Shown: one piece after another, positions 44,400 through 55,831 of the stretch | Position numbering within the stretch: the first letter of the stretch is position 1 | Layout of the letters: the number at the start of each line of letters is the position of its first letter | Source of the DNA: Batkoa obscura | Taxonomy: Eukaryota > Entomophthoromycota > Entomophthoromycetes > Entomophthorales > Batkoaceae | NCBI GenBank assembly: GCA_030770535.1 | Contig: JASVEC010000047.1 | Location: forward strand, 217,750 to 281,749 | Direction: 5' to 3' | DNA length: 64,000 nucleotides | Made by a program: the position numbers and the translations under genes | The notes under the pieces: model-generated | What the model saw: only the letters and a program-made list of their open reading frames with translations | Told to the model about the DNA's origin: nothing | The model's database searches: none

Positions 44400-45030
44400 A
44401 GATAACTGACACTCTAAAAATACTGCAATGATGGGATTAGCATAGAAAGGAAGTTATTTTGTCCAGTACATTACTACTTTTACGGGATTTCACTAGCCAA
44501 TGATAGTACTATTTGGACTCTCTGATCGTTAGAAGTGGCCCCAATCAAGGAAAATAGGGACTAATTAGAATCTATGTTGGTAACAAGGATGACCAAAGTG
44601 GGATAAAGTAAAACTTTGATGAAAATTTTTTGAAAGATTTAAAGACTAAAATTTATGTGAGAGGATAGGTTGAAGAGATCATCCCAGAGAAAATGTACCA
44701 TCACAAATCAGTGTATATCGAGCAATTGGAGAAGCAGCGTGAAGGGCAATGGCCATCAGTAAAAAAATGGGGGCGAATAGACAAGGTATTAGAGAATTTT
44801 AAGAATGTGATTAGGGGAGCAAAGGCATCATGCATTAGACGTTACAGAACAACTGAACATTTAAGACCAATGTTATTACTAAGAGAATGATCCTATAAGG
44901 CTAATAGGAAATTATGGAGGAGGTATGATATTTTATATTGATCTTTATCGGTTGAACGATGTAAGAAGTCTTCAAAGGGGAAGTGGATCAATGAGTAGAT
45001 GTATTTTTATGGATAAGAAGTAACAATTTA
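44400..45030 (+). mobile_element. Degenerate retroelement-like stretch, probably LINE
   Basis: More GC than its surroundings. A 65-codon frame at 44693-44890 (VKKWGRIDKVLENFKNVIRG, then SCIRRYRTTEHLRPM) is flanked by stop-rich sequence. It resembles other decayed retroelement patches in the window in composition and texture. The family is unsure. Confidence 0.35.
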
Positions 45031-45253
45031 CATAGTGACCAAAAAAATTAAGGTTCTAAATCTACTCTAAGTTTAGCTATAGCATTGTCCCTCTCTCTTT
45101 ACTATATAACTATCTAATTATCTAACTATTTTTAATAGACTTTACCTATTTAATATGGATTAATTATTTAAGATTTTATATATGAAATAAAAGAGAATAA
45201 CAATAACTCAACAAAATAAAATTCTACATACTTTGAGGCATTAAGTAGGATAT

Positions 45254-45351
45254 GGGAATGTATTTTTGTGTTTAAGAATTTTGCTAACAAATTTTCCGCT
45301 CAAATAGTGCTTAAAAAATGGAAAAAGTAATGGAGTCAAAAAAACACCCCC
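45254..45351 (-). mobile_element. Foldback MITE, copy F24
   Basis: 98 bp, ends GGGAATGT and CACCCCC, ATAT on both sides. Confidence 0.9.
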
Positions 45352-45895
45352 ATATGCTATAAGTTACAGCACAATAAAAAGGTGACTACCAGATTTTACT
45401 GCCGCAGTTTCAAAGCTATATGTCTAACAGTCTAAGTACCAGGAAGCTTATTAAATAATGAAATTTGATCTTGGATCGAGAATAACCCAAGTTATTATAG
45501 ACTAGTAACAAATTTTAAGATAATATAAAAAATTGCTATATTTGGAATGAAAGAATAACTAAAATTATCAGTTATTTACGTTAGTGGAACATTCAGCCCA
45601 TTGTAATAAAGAGATGAGTTAGCCATGTCAGTAATCTTATTCAAATTTATTATACATTAAAAATAAACATAAAACTAGTGTCATTGTATAGGCTTAAAGT
45701 TTAGTTTGTATTTTTGACAAAAAAATCAAGTGCTTACTAAGAATAAAAGTATAATAAATTAATAGATTTTATCTCTGCTTTTTATAAATGGTACTAAAAA
45801 TAATCACCGACTCCAAAACCACTTTTTATAATTTGCTTTAAGCGCTTGCTGAAACTATATAAACAACCATAAAGTATACCAATTATAAAATCAAA

Positions 45896-47367
45896 ATGTT
45901 TTTATTAATTTTTCATTTTTTATTGTACGTGATTAACTGCCAACTACCGCGAATGACCTCCGGAGGATGTACAATAGCAGATGATGAAATTTATTGCTTA
46001 GGTGGCCAAGTGCAATTGCCACAATTGGAGGAAATGACTAAATACAACAATAAAATATTTAGTTTAAGTTTAAGAGAAGACGTTAAACTAGAAGGGGGGA
46101 TAGCGCCATGGAAAGTATATAGTTCAATGAATGATATATTAGAGATGCATTCACAATATTGCTTTTATGTTAAAAAAAGAAAAAGTATCATTAACTTTTA
46201 TGTTAATTATGAAAAGCAGTTTTTAATAAGTTGTTATGATATTGAGAAGAATAAATGGTATACTCAAGATAAACAGATGAAATTTTGAGGATAAGTAAAA
46301 TTCATCAACTTTTTAAAGGTAACGAATTCTATCTCAATGTTATACAAAGTGTTTCGGACCCTAACCAATTCTATGTCACTTTATGTATTTATGATAGTAA
46401 TACTCTAGCTATGACCCCTTTACCATTATTTTTATTTGATAATGAACTAGATAGCTTTAGAATATTAACAATTAAGTTACCAGCAATAGCGAAGGATATG
46501 ATGTTTCTATTAAATGAAAAACTTTACTACTTTAGTTCCAAAGCAATTGATAACACTTACATTGAAGTCAATTATAGTGTTTTATATGAAATGGATTTAA
46601 TGAACTACGATATAAAATCGCATAATTTGGAAAATAGTAAGATTTCAGGCGAGGAGTATGCTAGAATAATAATAGGAGATCAAGTGGTGTACTTTATAAC
46701 TACTCCATCTAATAAAATAAGCCATATTTATGAATTAGATTTGAATAAAAACAAATTTATTGAAAAGAAAATCAACTATAAAATAGCTGAAGGAGGAAAT
46801 ATACTTTATTATAATCATTTTATTATCAATTCTTTTGGTTATGAAAGTAATCAATTAGATAGCTCGGATAAAACTCAATTAATTAATACAAACACTTGGG
46901 AACTGGATGGCATTTTGCCAGCATTAGTCAAAAATCGAAAAGAAGAGCCAGTTGACGATAATAATGACAATAACTACAACATGAATGTGTTGATTGGAGG
47001 AATAGTGGGTGGCTCAATTGGAATTATTATCATATTACTTATACCTTTTATAATATTTTATAGACGTAGACTAAAGAAAAAGCAGTTACCTAAACCTTTA
47101 ACCGATCCCATTTTTATTAATACAACAAGCCCTTTACCTAATAACGAGCTCGTGTTTCATCATTCTTCCATTTCAACTGATTCTATAGAGTTGAAAAGTA
47201 TCAATAAAGGATCGAAAAATGTTATGCTATTGGAAGGATACGAGTATATCAACCAAGCAATTGAAATTAATAGGAATAATAATAATCCAGCAGATTCTTG
47301 TAGGAATAAAACCAAAATAAATAACGGAGAAAAATCACAAGATGATGAAAATACGCTAAGATTTTAA
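45896..47367 (+). CDS. Kelch-like type I membrane protein, frame break near 46285
   Basis: The first part (45896-46288) starts with a signal peptide (about residues 1-17, LIFHFLLYVINCQ). It carries a kelch-like segment (GGCTIADDEIYCLGGQ) and W residues at blade spacing. The second part (to 47367) continues with blade-like repeats, a membrane helix near 46987-47056 (IGGIVGGSIGIIIILLIPFI), then a basic stop-transfer RRRLKKK and a tail of about 95 residues. The layout is a secreted-face beta-propeller on one membrane span, as in many fungal kelch/galactose-oxidase-like surface proteins. The two parts are one frame apart. Either one T is missing in the TTTT near 46284 (decay or a sequence error), or GTATAC at 46257 to TTTTGAG at 46288 is a 32-nt intron; its phase would fit, but it is shorter than any other intron here. 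Confidence 0.72.
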
Positions 47368-47450
47368 TGAAGTTCATCAAATAAGCGTTGATTATAGTTT
47401 GATTTTTATTATTGTTATTTTTAATAAATTAATAATTGTTTAATAACTCA

Positions 47451-47641
47451 GGAATGTTTTTTTTGATTTCATTACTTTTCCGTTTTTTAAGCGCTACTTG
47501 AGTGGAAAGATTATTGGGGATGTATTTTTGTGTTTAAGAATTTTACTAATAATTTTCCCACTCAAATAGCGCTTAAAAATGGAAAAGTAATGAAATTAAA
47601 AAACAACCCCTATTAGTAATTTAAACAAAAAATGTAGTCCC
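47451..47641 (+). mobile_element. Foldback MITE, copy F25, split by copy F26
   Basis: The element runs 47451-47515 and resumes at 47611 or 47615 (AGTAATTTAAAC...TGTAGTCCC). Without F26 and one TATT it is a diverged but complete copy. Confidence 0.88.
47516..47610 (-). mobile_element. Foldback MITE, copy F26, nested in F25
   Basis: 95 bp, ends GGGGATGT and CAACCCC, target duplication TATT (47512-47515 and 47611-47614) made from F25 sequence. Confidence 0.93.
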
Positions 47642-47711
47642 ATTTCTAGATTTTATAGCGAAGAAACAAAAGATAAAAAACTTATTATTTTAAATACTGT
47701 ATTGATTACAT

Positions 47712-47806
47712 GGGGATGTTTTTTTGGCTTCATTGCTTTTTCCATCTTTTAAGCGCCATTTGAGTGGAAAAATTAGTTAAATTTTTAAATACAAAAATAC
47801 ATTCCC
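47712..47806 (+). mobile_element. Foldback MITE, copy F27
   Basis: 95 bp, ends GGGGATGT and ACATTCCC, flanks ACAT and ATGT (no direct repeat). Confidence 0.9.
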
Positions 47807-47971
47807 ATGTACTTATTTTATTTGTAGTATTAAATAGAACTGTTATTTAGTACGTGGAATCTCTTTATGGCATCTTAAGGCCTATTATGTATTCTAAATA
47901 AGCTATAAAAGTCATTACAATACCTGTTTTAGATATAACTTCATTAAAACAAAAAATAGTAGATATTCTTA

Positions 47972-48045
47972 CGCTCATAACTGGGATCGAACCAGTAACC
48001 TCCCGATTAACAGTCGGACGCGCTAGCCAATTGCGCCATACGAGC
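47972..48045 (-). tRNA. tRNA-Asn (GTT)
   Basis: Acceptor GCTCGTA/TATGAGC, anticodon stem CCGAC/ATCGG-type with loop CTGTTAA (anticodon GTT), T arm ACTGGTTCGATCCCAGT, discriminator G. No intron. Confidence 0.95.
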
Positions 48046-48209
48046 TTCTGTTATTTGAATTTAAAGCTCAGACTATAATATTTATTTAACATTTTTTCAT
48101 TTTTGCGATTACTTTGTTATATCAAATCATAAATCTTAGTAAAATGAACAAGTTGACAAATCAAAAATTAAAAATAATAGTTACTAAAGACAATATTCTT
48201 TATTCTGGT

Positions 48210-49337
48210 TTACTCTCTCTTAAAATGACCATAACGGAGGGAATAACCATCAATATCATAAAGAATGGAATCTTTCTTTTTAAATCCATCAACAACAGGT
48301 AAATTTAACAACTGAGCGTTACCTTCTTTGAATAAAGTAATTGAAAATTGTTTTGGTTTAAAGCACTTCAATACCTTTTCAACTAATTTTTTGACTTCAC
48401 TATCATGATCTCCTTTCAATGGAATATTAGTTTCAAAGGATGCATAAGAGCAGTGAGTTTCTGGGGTTACATGGACGTTGAAGTAATGTTCATTAGCTAG
48501 GGCATTCATGGAAAATCCACATGGTTCAAATAAAAAGGGATCTTGAATTAAATTGGTGTAAATCTTGCTCAACCCAATTTTATCAGCTACTTCTTCACCT
48601 CCTTGACGACCAGTACTATTATTATTTTCAATATAAAACACTTTACTATGTTCTTCATCTAAATCCGTCATCAACAATTCAATAGTAAAATCATGTGTTA
48701 ATTCATTGGTTTCATTAATAGGGAGGATGGCCGTTTCAGTAACATTATTTTTATCTGAATTGATTCTAGAATTGGAATTTACATAAAGATACCAATGTTC
48801 ACCATTAGTACGACCAATTTTATATGGAGCTCCATTTTCTATAAAAAAGAATCAAGGTAAATACATAATAAATAAAAAGAGAAATATCTCACCGAAATAC
48901 TTATCCAAGTAATTGACTTCAGAATCCCAGTCTGAATGAGGGTAAAGTTGTTTTTCTGGGAACATGAACGATTTTCTTGAATAAAAAACACGATAAATTT
49001 GCTCTACATTTAAGCAATTCTGAGCCAGTTCCAAAATCTTTGGAATTGAATGAAGTAAAGTAGTAGTACCACACGTCTTTAATACTATTTTATGATTATA
49101 AATAAACATTGAAGATTCGGATAGCAAATAAGAATCCACTTGCTCATTTTGAACAATATTTAAGATCTCACAATTGACTAATTTCAACATAGCTATCCAA
49201 TCCTCCAAACCAACTTTCTTTAATCCTTCATCTCCCTCTTTAGCCTGTGGTAAGAACCAAATCTCTAATAACTTTTCTGGTCCTTCAAAACCATGAAAAT
49301 CATAAGTTTCAATAGGGATGCAATCTTCTTTTAACAT
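48210..49337 (-). CDS. SPE2: S-adenosylmethionine decarboxylase
   Basis: This enzyme makes decarboxylated SAM, the aminopropyl donor for spermidine and spermine. Exon 1 is 48893-49337 and exon 2 is 48210-48838; the 54-nt intron (48839-48892) has GTGAGA and TTATAG ends, phases agree, and the product is 357 residues, a normal length. The proenzyme self-cleaves at a Ser to create a pyruvoyl group: YLLSESSMFIYNHKIVLKTC shows that site (ESS, about residues 73-75) and the nearby catalytic Cys in LKTCGTT. FHGFEGPEKLLEIWF at the start and GFSMNAL with THCSYASFE near the end are also family signatures. A tRNA-Asn lies 165 bp downstream. Confidence 0.94.
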
Positions 49338-49379
49338 TCGTATATCTATTTTTTTTGTTCTTTTATATATTGGTTGTTA

Positions 49380-51765
49380 AACTTTAGCTTATCTTATTAC
49401 AGATATATAATTAATAATATTGATTGGTCTATTTATAATGACCACGTAAATAAATGTTAGGTAACGTCAAAAAGAGTATAATACTGTATGTTGGGTGAAA
49501 GTGAATCAAAACTTTTTAATAGTGTTTGATTACAATTCTATTTGTCTATTAACTTGGGCTGTTTTATAAACTTCTTAGAGGTTGAGTTTATAAAAGATAA
49601 CTAAATAAAAACAATAACGGATTAGTGGGGGGGTTTTATATGTTTAATGTCAAGTGATTACCTTGTAATTTTAGTTTAGTTTAGTTTAGTTTAAAATAAG
49701 CTAAAAGTTGCGTTTATTAAGTTGCTGACTATTTGTTTGTAAGTTACTATGCGTTAACAAAGTACTATTGGAAAGCAATAGATGAAAGTATAAAAATTAA
49801 TTTTCAAGAAAGAAAAAGAAAGAATTTATTCACTACTTCGATCTCATTTTATGTGTGTTCAATAGCCTCGCATTAAAATTAAGGTAACCTTGCAACCTAT
49901 CAAAACAATAATAAATTTGAATTTATTCTTAACTTTCTCTCCTTTAGTTAACTACAAATTTTTTATAAATGACATTTGTACTCTTTTTTCTATTTTTTCT
50001 ATCCTTTGTAAAATTTGGGGTTAAATTGTAGGTCCTTTCAGCCAATCACAAACGCTCATTTTTCTCCATCTTTTTTGATTTGGAATTTAACATTTTAATC
50101 ATTGATTATCTTAGCTTCTGTATTGAAAGTAATTTGATTTATTTTGGGAATGATTTAACTATTACAAAAATTGAAAAAATGCAATGGCTTTTATATTGGA
50201 ATATTATTAGTAAATAAAAAAGTAGCTCAAGGGAATAAGATTTGGGATAGACTGCATCTTACTTTTGAACTTTTTATTTGCTTGTTTTTTGAAATAAATA
50301 CAGTTTAAAATGTAAATTTATTACGATTAAAGTATAAGGGAGATAAATGACTGATGACTCATCCTTTTTTGAAATTGATGGATAATTTTTTTAAGAATAA
50401 TCATCTAAACTAAAGTTACCATTTTAATTAGAGAATTAAATTTAAAATTCAGCTGTTGAAACTCTTTCATGACTTTTAGCGATAATTTTTATAATTAAAT
50501 TATTGATATAGCTAATTTTTTACTTCGATATTTAGATTTTCTAAACTTTTGGCAAAATTTTTTCTTAATGAAGGTGATAATTAAGTTACAAAAGAGCTAA
50601 AACAGTCATATAAAAATTGGAAATGGAAATTCTAAAATCAAAATAAATCAAAACCTAGAAAAAATTCATATAAATGATAAATATAGTTATTATTTATAAT
50701 AAACTTTATAAAAAGAATATGTTATAAAAAAAACATATAAAAGAATAAGAATCGTAATGTTTTCATAATATTATAACTTGACGGAGTGTTTTTATTGATT
50801 ATTTTTCGTACAAAGTTTGAAATATCATATGAGTTTCGATTTATTCTAAATAACACCATCCACTCTTTTAACAAGTTAACACTGCAGTCAACAATTAATC
50901 TTACATATAGAACTTAAAAGATTACCAACATCTTAATTATTATTGCTATAATAGCTAATAGAACATTTTTTATATAAAACAAGTATCTTTTAATGATAAT
51001 TAATTCTCAAGTTTAAATTTTTATTTCAAACTTTAAACTTTAAAATTTAATACCCAATCATAGAATGAAAACATTCTTTATAAAATAAGTCCAATTGGAC
51101 CTATCGGATTTATCTTAAATATTTTGAGATTTAAAAATTCAGCTTTACTCAATTTGAACTAATGAAATCATCGGTTGTTAATAATATCTTCAGTTGATTG
51201 GATAAAAAATTAGCTATTATGGCACCATACTTATTATTGAAAATTCAAGGTCATTCATTTTTAAATGTAAATAAAATTACACTTTTAAATATTGACAACT
51301 AAATTAATAAATAAAAAATAAATAAAATAAACACTTATCTCGTATTATTTATTGTGTGTGATTTACTCCTTTTAAGCTGTTTTAATAAAAGTAGATCTCA
51401 ATTCTTGTTCTTTTATTAAAAGGAATTTATTTATTTCAGATCAATCTTTCAACAAGATCTCTAAGTTTTTTAATAATAAGAATTTTTATATAAAATGCTT
51501 TAAGGTTCGGAGTTATACTATTGAATTTAGCCAATTAAATTGAGATAAATAAGAATATGAGCAAAATCAAATGAAAATTTAGAAATAAATAGATTAAAGT
51601 AATTTATTAAGTTATATGAATTTCAAAAGATATATAAATCAAATGTAAACATTCAATTAAGCTTTAAGTTTTTAGAGTTTGAAATTTTTTTTGATTTTTT
51701 TTGTAGTCACAGTAGTTACGAGTGCGTTGTAAATCGGTATTTAAATAAATAGATAATTAAGTAGT
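49380..51765. other. 2.4-kb AT-rich stretch with no supported gene
   Basis: No gene, tRNA or foldback copy was found. It contains a short TTTAG tandem (about 49671-49692) and a G7 run near 49627. It is the longest feature-poor stretch in the window and lies between two divergent genes, so it may hold their promoters. Confidence 0.5.
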
Positions 51766-51771
51766 GAAGAA

Positions 51772-52302
51772 ATGAAGCCAATAAGAATGATTAATAGTAA
51801 CAATAGTAGTTTGGAGAGTATCAATGTTATCAAAGATAATGATAGTAATGAACATATAAAAGAATGGGAATATTATCGATTAATTAGTAACCAAAATAAA
51901 AATCAAAACTTGAAAAATATGATTAATAAGTTAATAGTAGAATTAGGGATTGATTATTTTACATGTAGTTTAATATTAGATTTTTTTAATTTAAATATTG
52001 AATTAAATCAATCTTTGACAATATCTCAATTTATTACATTAAATAATACCCTCACCGATAATTTCAAGAAATTGTTATTTTTGCAATTAGCCATTTTAAC
52101 TTTATGTTATTATTTATCTGATAAAAATTATAAAAATTTTGATTCTCTATTTCTAGAAAAGAAGTTAAATGTTTATTTAAAAGGGTTGGATAACACAATT
52201 AATTTTTTAAATAATCAGAATAATAATCAGCTAAATGTTATACCAATGTTGAATAGTTTATTAAATGATATCTCTATTGTTCGTAATTGGTTAAAAATTT
52301 AA
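51772..52302 (+). CDS. Unknown Asn-rich helical protein
   Basis: 176 residues, no signal peptide, Asn/Leu/Ile-rich. From about residue 45 the pattern suggests amphipathic helices (LKNMINKLIVELGIDYFTCS, FKKLLFLQLAILTLCYYLSD, NVIPMLNSLLNDISIVRNWL). The helix pattern is loosely like a cyclin-box or other all-helical fold, but no defining motif is present. The ATG at 51772 follows a typical AT-rich leader (TAGTGAAGAAATG). It ends 280 bp from the convergent gene on the other strand. I do not recognise it. Confidence 0.6.
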   Translation: MKPIRMINSNNSSLESINVIKDNDSNEHIKEWEYYRLISNQNKNQNLKNMINKLIVELGIDYFTCSLILDFFNLNIELNQSLTISQFITLNNTLTDNFKKLLFLQLAILTLCYYLSDKNYKNFDSLFLEKKLNVYLKGLDNTINFLNNQNNNQLNVIPMLNSLLNDISIVRNWLKI

Positions 52303-52581
52303 AGTTCAACCTTTTTGTCCTTATTTCCTTCATCTTTTCTTTTCTATTTTCTCTATTATTTTACATATATTCATTTTATTACTCTATTTCTATTCTATTT
52401 CTATTCACTTCTTTTGCATATACATTTTGAGCTCCAATCCCCTTCCCTCTTCCCTTTACATCGTTACTATATTGTATATTTTCCTGTTATCTAATTTACA
52501 ATTGCATTAAAAATAAAAAACATCAAAAAACCAAAATAAATATCATAATATCTTTTTTATTTAACTATAACATACGTTGAT

Positions 52582-53050
52582 TTACCCCTTACTAATTTTT
52601 TTAGCACCTAATTTAAGTTTTCCTTTCGCTTTACTAGGTACGATTTTATTTGTTTTCTTTATTCCACTTTCATTACTATTATTATTACTCTTATTCATTT
52701 TAACCCCCCTATTAATGCTATTGTTATTGAATTGATTTTCGCTACCCCAATCATCCCAAGTATCAACTTTATTATTGTCTTCTGCTTTATCATCTTTAAT
52801 TACATTACTATTATCTGAAGTATCCCAATTATCCCAAGCATCTGTAGTTGTATCATCAGTAATTGTATTGATAACCTTGGTTAATGTGGTCTTTATTTTG
52901 TTATTATTAAGTTGAGCTTTACTAATATCTTCAACGGCTTCCTCAATCTCGTCACCCCAAGCACCCCAATCATCATTAGTAGTAGTAGTAGTAGTTATAG
53001 GAGCAGTAGGTATAACATTGGCTATAGTATTTGTATCATTACTATTAATT

Positions 53051-53084
<34 letters not shown>

Positions 53085-55104
53085 CTTCTGGTAATAAAAT
53101 GGATGAATTTTGAATAGAATCCGCTGCATATGATATGCCTTTGCTTAAATTATTAACTGCCCAATTAGTCCAATTATTATTATTTATAGTATTAATACTA
53201 TCTGAGTTACTAGTCGTATTAATATTCTTTACATTACTGTTATTTGAATTGTTCTGCTTCTCTTGTACAAAACCGGTATCTGGTAATTCTTTTGTAAACT
53301 CATCCACTTTTAATAAACTTTTATCAGTTAAATTTTTAGCTTGAATCCGAATATTTTTTTCAGTATCCATTAATAAAGGAATCAAGTTGGGTAATAAAGA
53401 TTGTATAAATAATTTTAGATTTAAATTATTAATTAATAGTATTAAACAATTTAAGCTATTAATTCTACTTGGTGGAAAGGGATCTTTTAATGATTTTATA
53501 ATTTGATGATAAATTGTTATTTTATTACTATAATTGGGTATAATTTTTTCATATATTAAAATGGTATTAGCTCTTACTATGCCCAACTTATCAAATTGTA
53601 ATTCCTTTATTGAATCATAAATATCTTCTATTATTGTGATTATTAAACTATTATTATTATTATTATTTTCTTCATTATCACTATTACTATTTTGATTATT
53701 ATCATTATTATTACTATTATTACAATCCTTATTTAATTTATTTAATAATAATAAAATAACTTTTAAGCTTAATTCTTTAATTTGTAAATGATTATCTTTT
53801 AAACCTAATAAAATATTATGATAAATTTCTTTAATATCATATTCATTAAAATGATGGATGATTTTATGAAAATTTAATAACAAGTTAAACCTCAATTTAC
53901 GATCACTGTTTTTAAATGCTTCCATATAATCTTTAACTATTAACTTAGGCTCAAGCTCACTTAATTTAATTAATACTTGTATACCTTCATTTTCTAATAA
54001 CCCAATTTTTAAAAATTTACTTAATTCAAAGATAATTTTATATCGTATATAATGTTGGTTTAATTCATTTAAATGAAATTGTATTTTTTTATAAAATTGT
54101 TGTTTTTCTTCATTATTTAAAGTTGTAAATTGATTTAATTGATTATCAATTTCAATTTTAAAATGTCGAAAATAACTATTGTTATTTAATAGATTAATAA
54201 TATCTTTCTTATAATTCTTATTCATTATCATTTTCCTAATCAATTCCTGTATTCCTTTATTATTGTTCTTTTTAAATCGTAGATTATTACTATCTCTAAT
54301 CTCTTCCCCTTCAAACAACTCAAATAGCAAATTGCCTAACTGATAACTTTCAATTGGAGTTATGTTATTTCTATCCGTTATTTCTTTAGGTATCAAATTA
54401 AATCTAGTCAACTCGGCTATAATTTCATCTTTCTCTTCTTCTCTTCCCAAAAATTGTAGATTAAATAATTTCCATTCTGATGCTTGATTCATGACCACAT
54501 GCTGTTTTGTAACTCGTCCAATAATAAACCCATTTTCAAATAAAAAATTACATACTTTCTATAATAAACAATAGATTAATTACCAAATCGACTTTTGCAC
54601 AAACATGTAAAAAAGTTTCTTACCAATAATTTGAAACAATGGAAAGGTTCTATAATTATTTCATCTTCAAATCCAAGGAATTCCACTCTTTCCGTTACAA
54701 TAGAAACTTGATAACTGTTACTATAACCTTCAATAAATTGAATAGAATCAGGATGCTTTAATGTTTTGAACCGTTTCAATACTCTTTCTGCTATCGAATA
54801 GCCATCCACTGCATTTTCAATTTTATAATCTTTATCGTTATGTAAAAATAAAGTATATTCTTTTAATGTCGACTAAATAATACAAATTAATTCTATGTAT
54901 CATATGGATGATTTTTTATGAAATAATAGTATAAACGATAGAACTTACTTTTTGTATTACGTTAAAACACCGCCATAATTTAGATAAAAATGGATCCTTT
55001 AAATGTTGCTCTTCTAATATACTATATTCTTTTAAGATGGGATTACTACTATATTGTTGTATACCAGTTTGTACTAAATTAATGATATTGCTGAAATAGG
55101 CCAT
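52582..55104 (-). CDS. CEX1: Cex1/SCYL1-type pseudokinase with HEAT repeats
   Basis: Proteins of this family have an N-terminal kinase-like domain without catalysis, then HEAT repeats. They act in tRNA export at the nuclear pore (yeast Cex1) and COPI traffic (SCYL1). Exons are 54949-55104, 54624-54872 and 52582-54558, with introns of 76 nt (GTAAGT...TTTAG) and 65 nt (GTAAGA...TATAG). Phases fit and give 793 residues, like yeast (761) and human (about 808). ERVLKRFKTLKHPDSIQFIEG matches the kinase-like lobe (K...LRHPN), and GFIIGRVTKQHVVMNQASEW matches the C-lobe. No HRD or DFG triad is visible, as expected. HEAT repeats span about 330-560. The acidic tail has Trp-Asp motifs (DDWGAWGDEIEEA, TDAWDNWDTSDN, VDTWDDWG) and a basic end, also typical. 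Long Asn runs come from ATT/AAT repeats. Confidence 0.88.
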
Positions 55105-55290
55105 TTTAAATATATGTTTGGATTTCTGTTTCTCTATTTTAATAGACTATTTCTTTTGTTGCTTGTAGAAAATAAAAATTTGATTAAGAAACAAACCAGT
55201 TGTTCCCTAGAAAAATGAAATCAGCATATTTATTGAATTTTGATTGGATAATAGATTTAGTCAAAAAATATGTATACAATCAAGAATACA

Positions 55291-55363
55291 TGCTCCGTAT
55301 AGGGCTTGAACCTATGACCTTAGCGTTATTAGCACCACGCTCTGCCAACTGAGCTAACGGAGC
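55291..55363 (-). tRNA. tRNA-Ile (AAT), copy 4
   Basis: Identical to the copies at 22704, 31963 and 40449. The downstream T run on the - strand lies near 55263-55268. Confidence 0.96.
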
Positions 55364-55464
55364 ATTTCTAATTACTATTGAGATATTAGTAAAGTTTTAT
55401 TTATATAAATTTAATTTTATATAATCTAAATTTTAACTCCTATTTAGTAAATCACTAAACATAT

Positions 55465-55560
55465 GGGGATATATTTTTTTGTTTAATTTTGCTAACGATT
55501 TTTCTACTTAAATAGTGCTTAAAAAATGGAAAAGCAATGTAATCAAAAAAAAACATCCCC
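55465..55560 (-). mobile_element. Foldback MITE, copy F28
   Basis: 96 bp, ends GGGGATAT and ACATCCCC, ATAT on both sides. Confidence 0.92.
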
Positions 55561-55831
55561 ATATTTTACTATTAAACTTTTAATAATTAATTCTTAGATT
55601 ATAGGGGTTTTATATTAAAAAAATTCAAAAGAGTTTTCTGTACTGAATCATCATTAAAATTTCATAATAAATTATATAGATTAATAAGAGATTTTTGATA
55701 CATAGGCCACTTACATGAATATTTAAAAGCATACTTTTAGCATCTCAAATCTTCTTTATTTTAGTTAAAGCTATAAATAATAATTCTTCAAGTTTTATAT
55801 TATTGAAATTAAAAGGCTAAAATTAGAGCAC

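Noticed and set aside
49671-49692. TTTAG tandem considered as a telomere-like array
   Set aside because: The unit is TTTAG, only about four copies, and unlike the CCCTAA-type patches elsewhere.
53050-53082. ATT tandem repeat considered as a microsatellite feature
   Set aside because: It is coding: it makes an Asn run in the Cex1/SCYL1 protein, as do other Asn tracts there.
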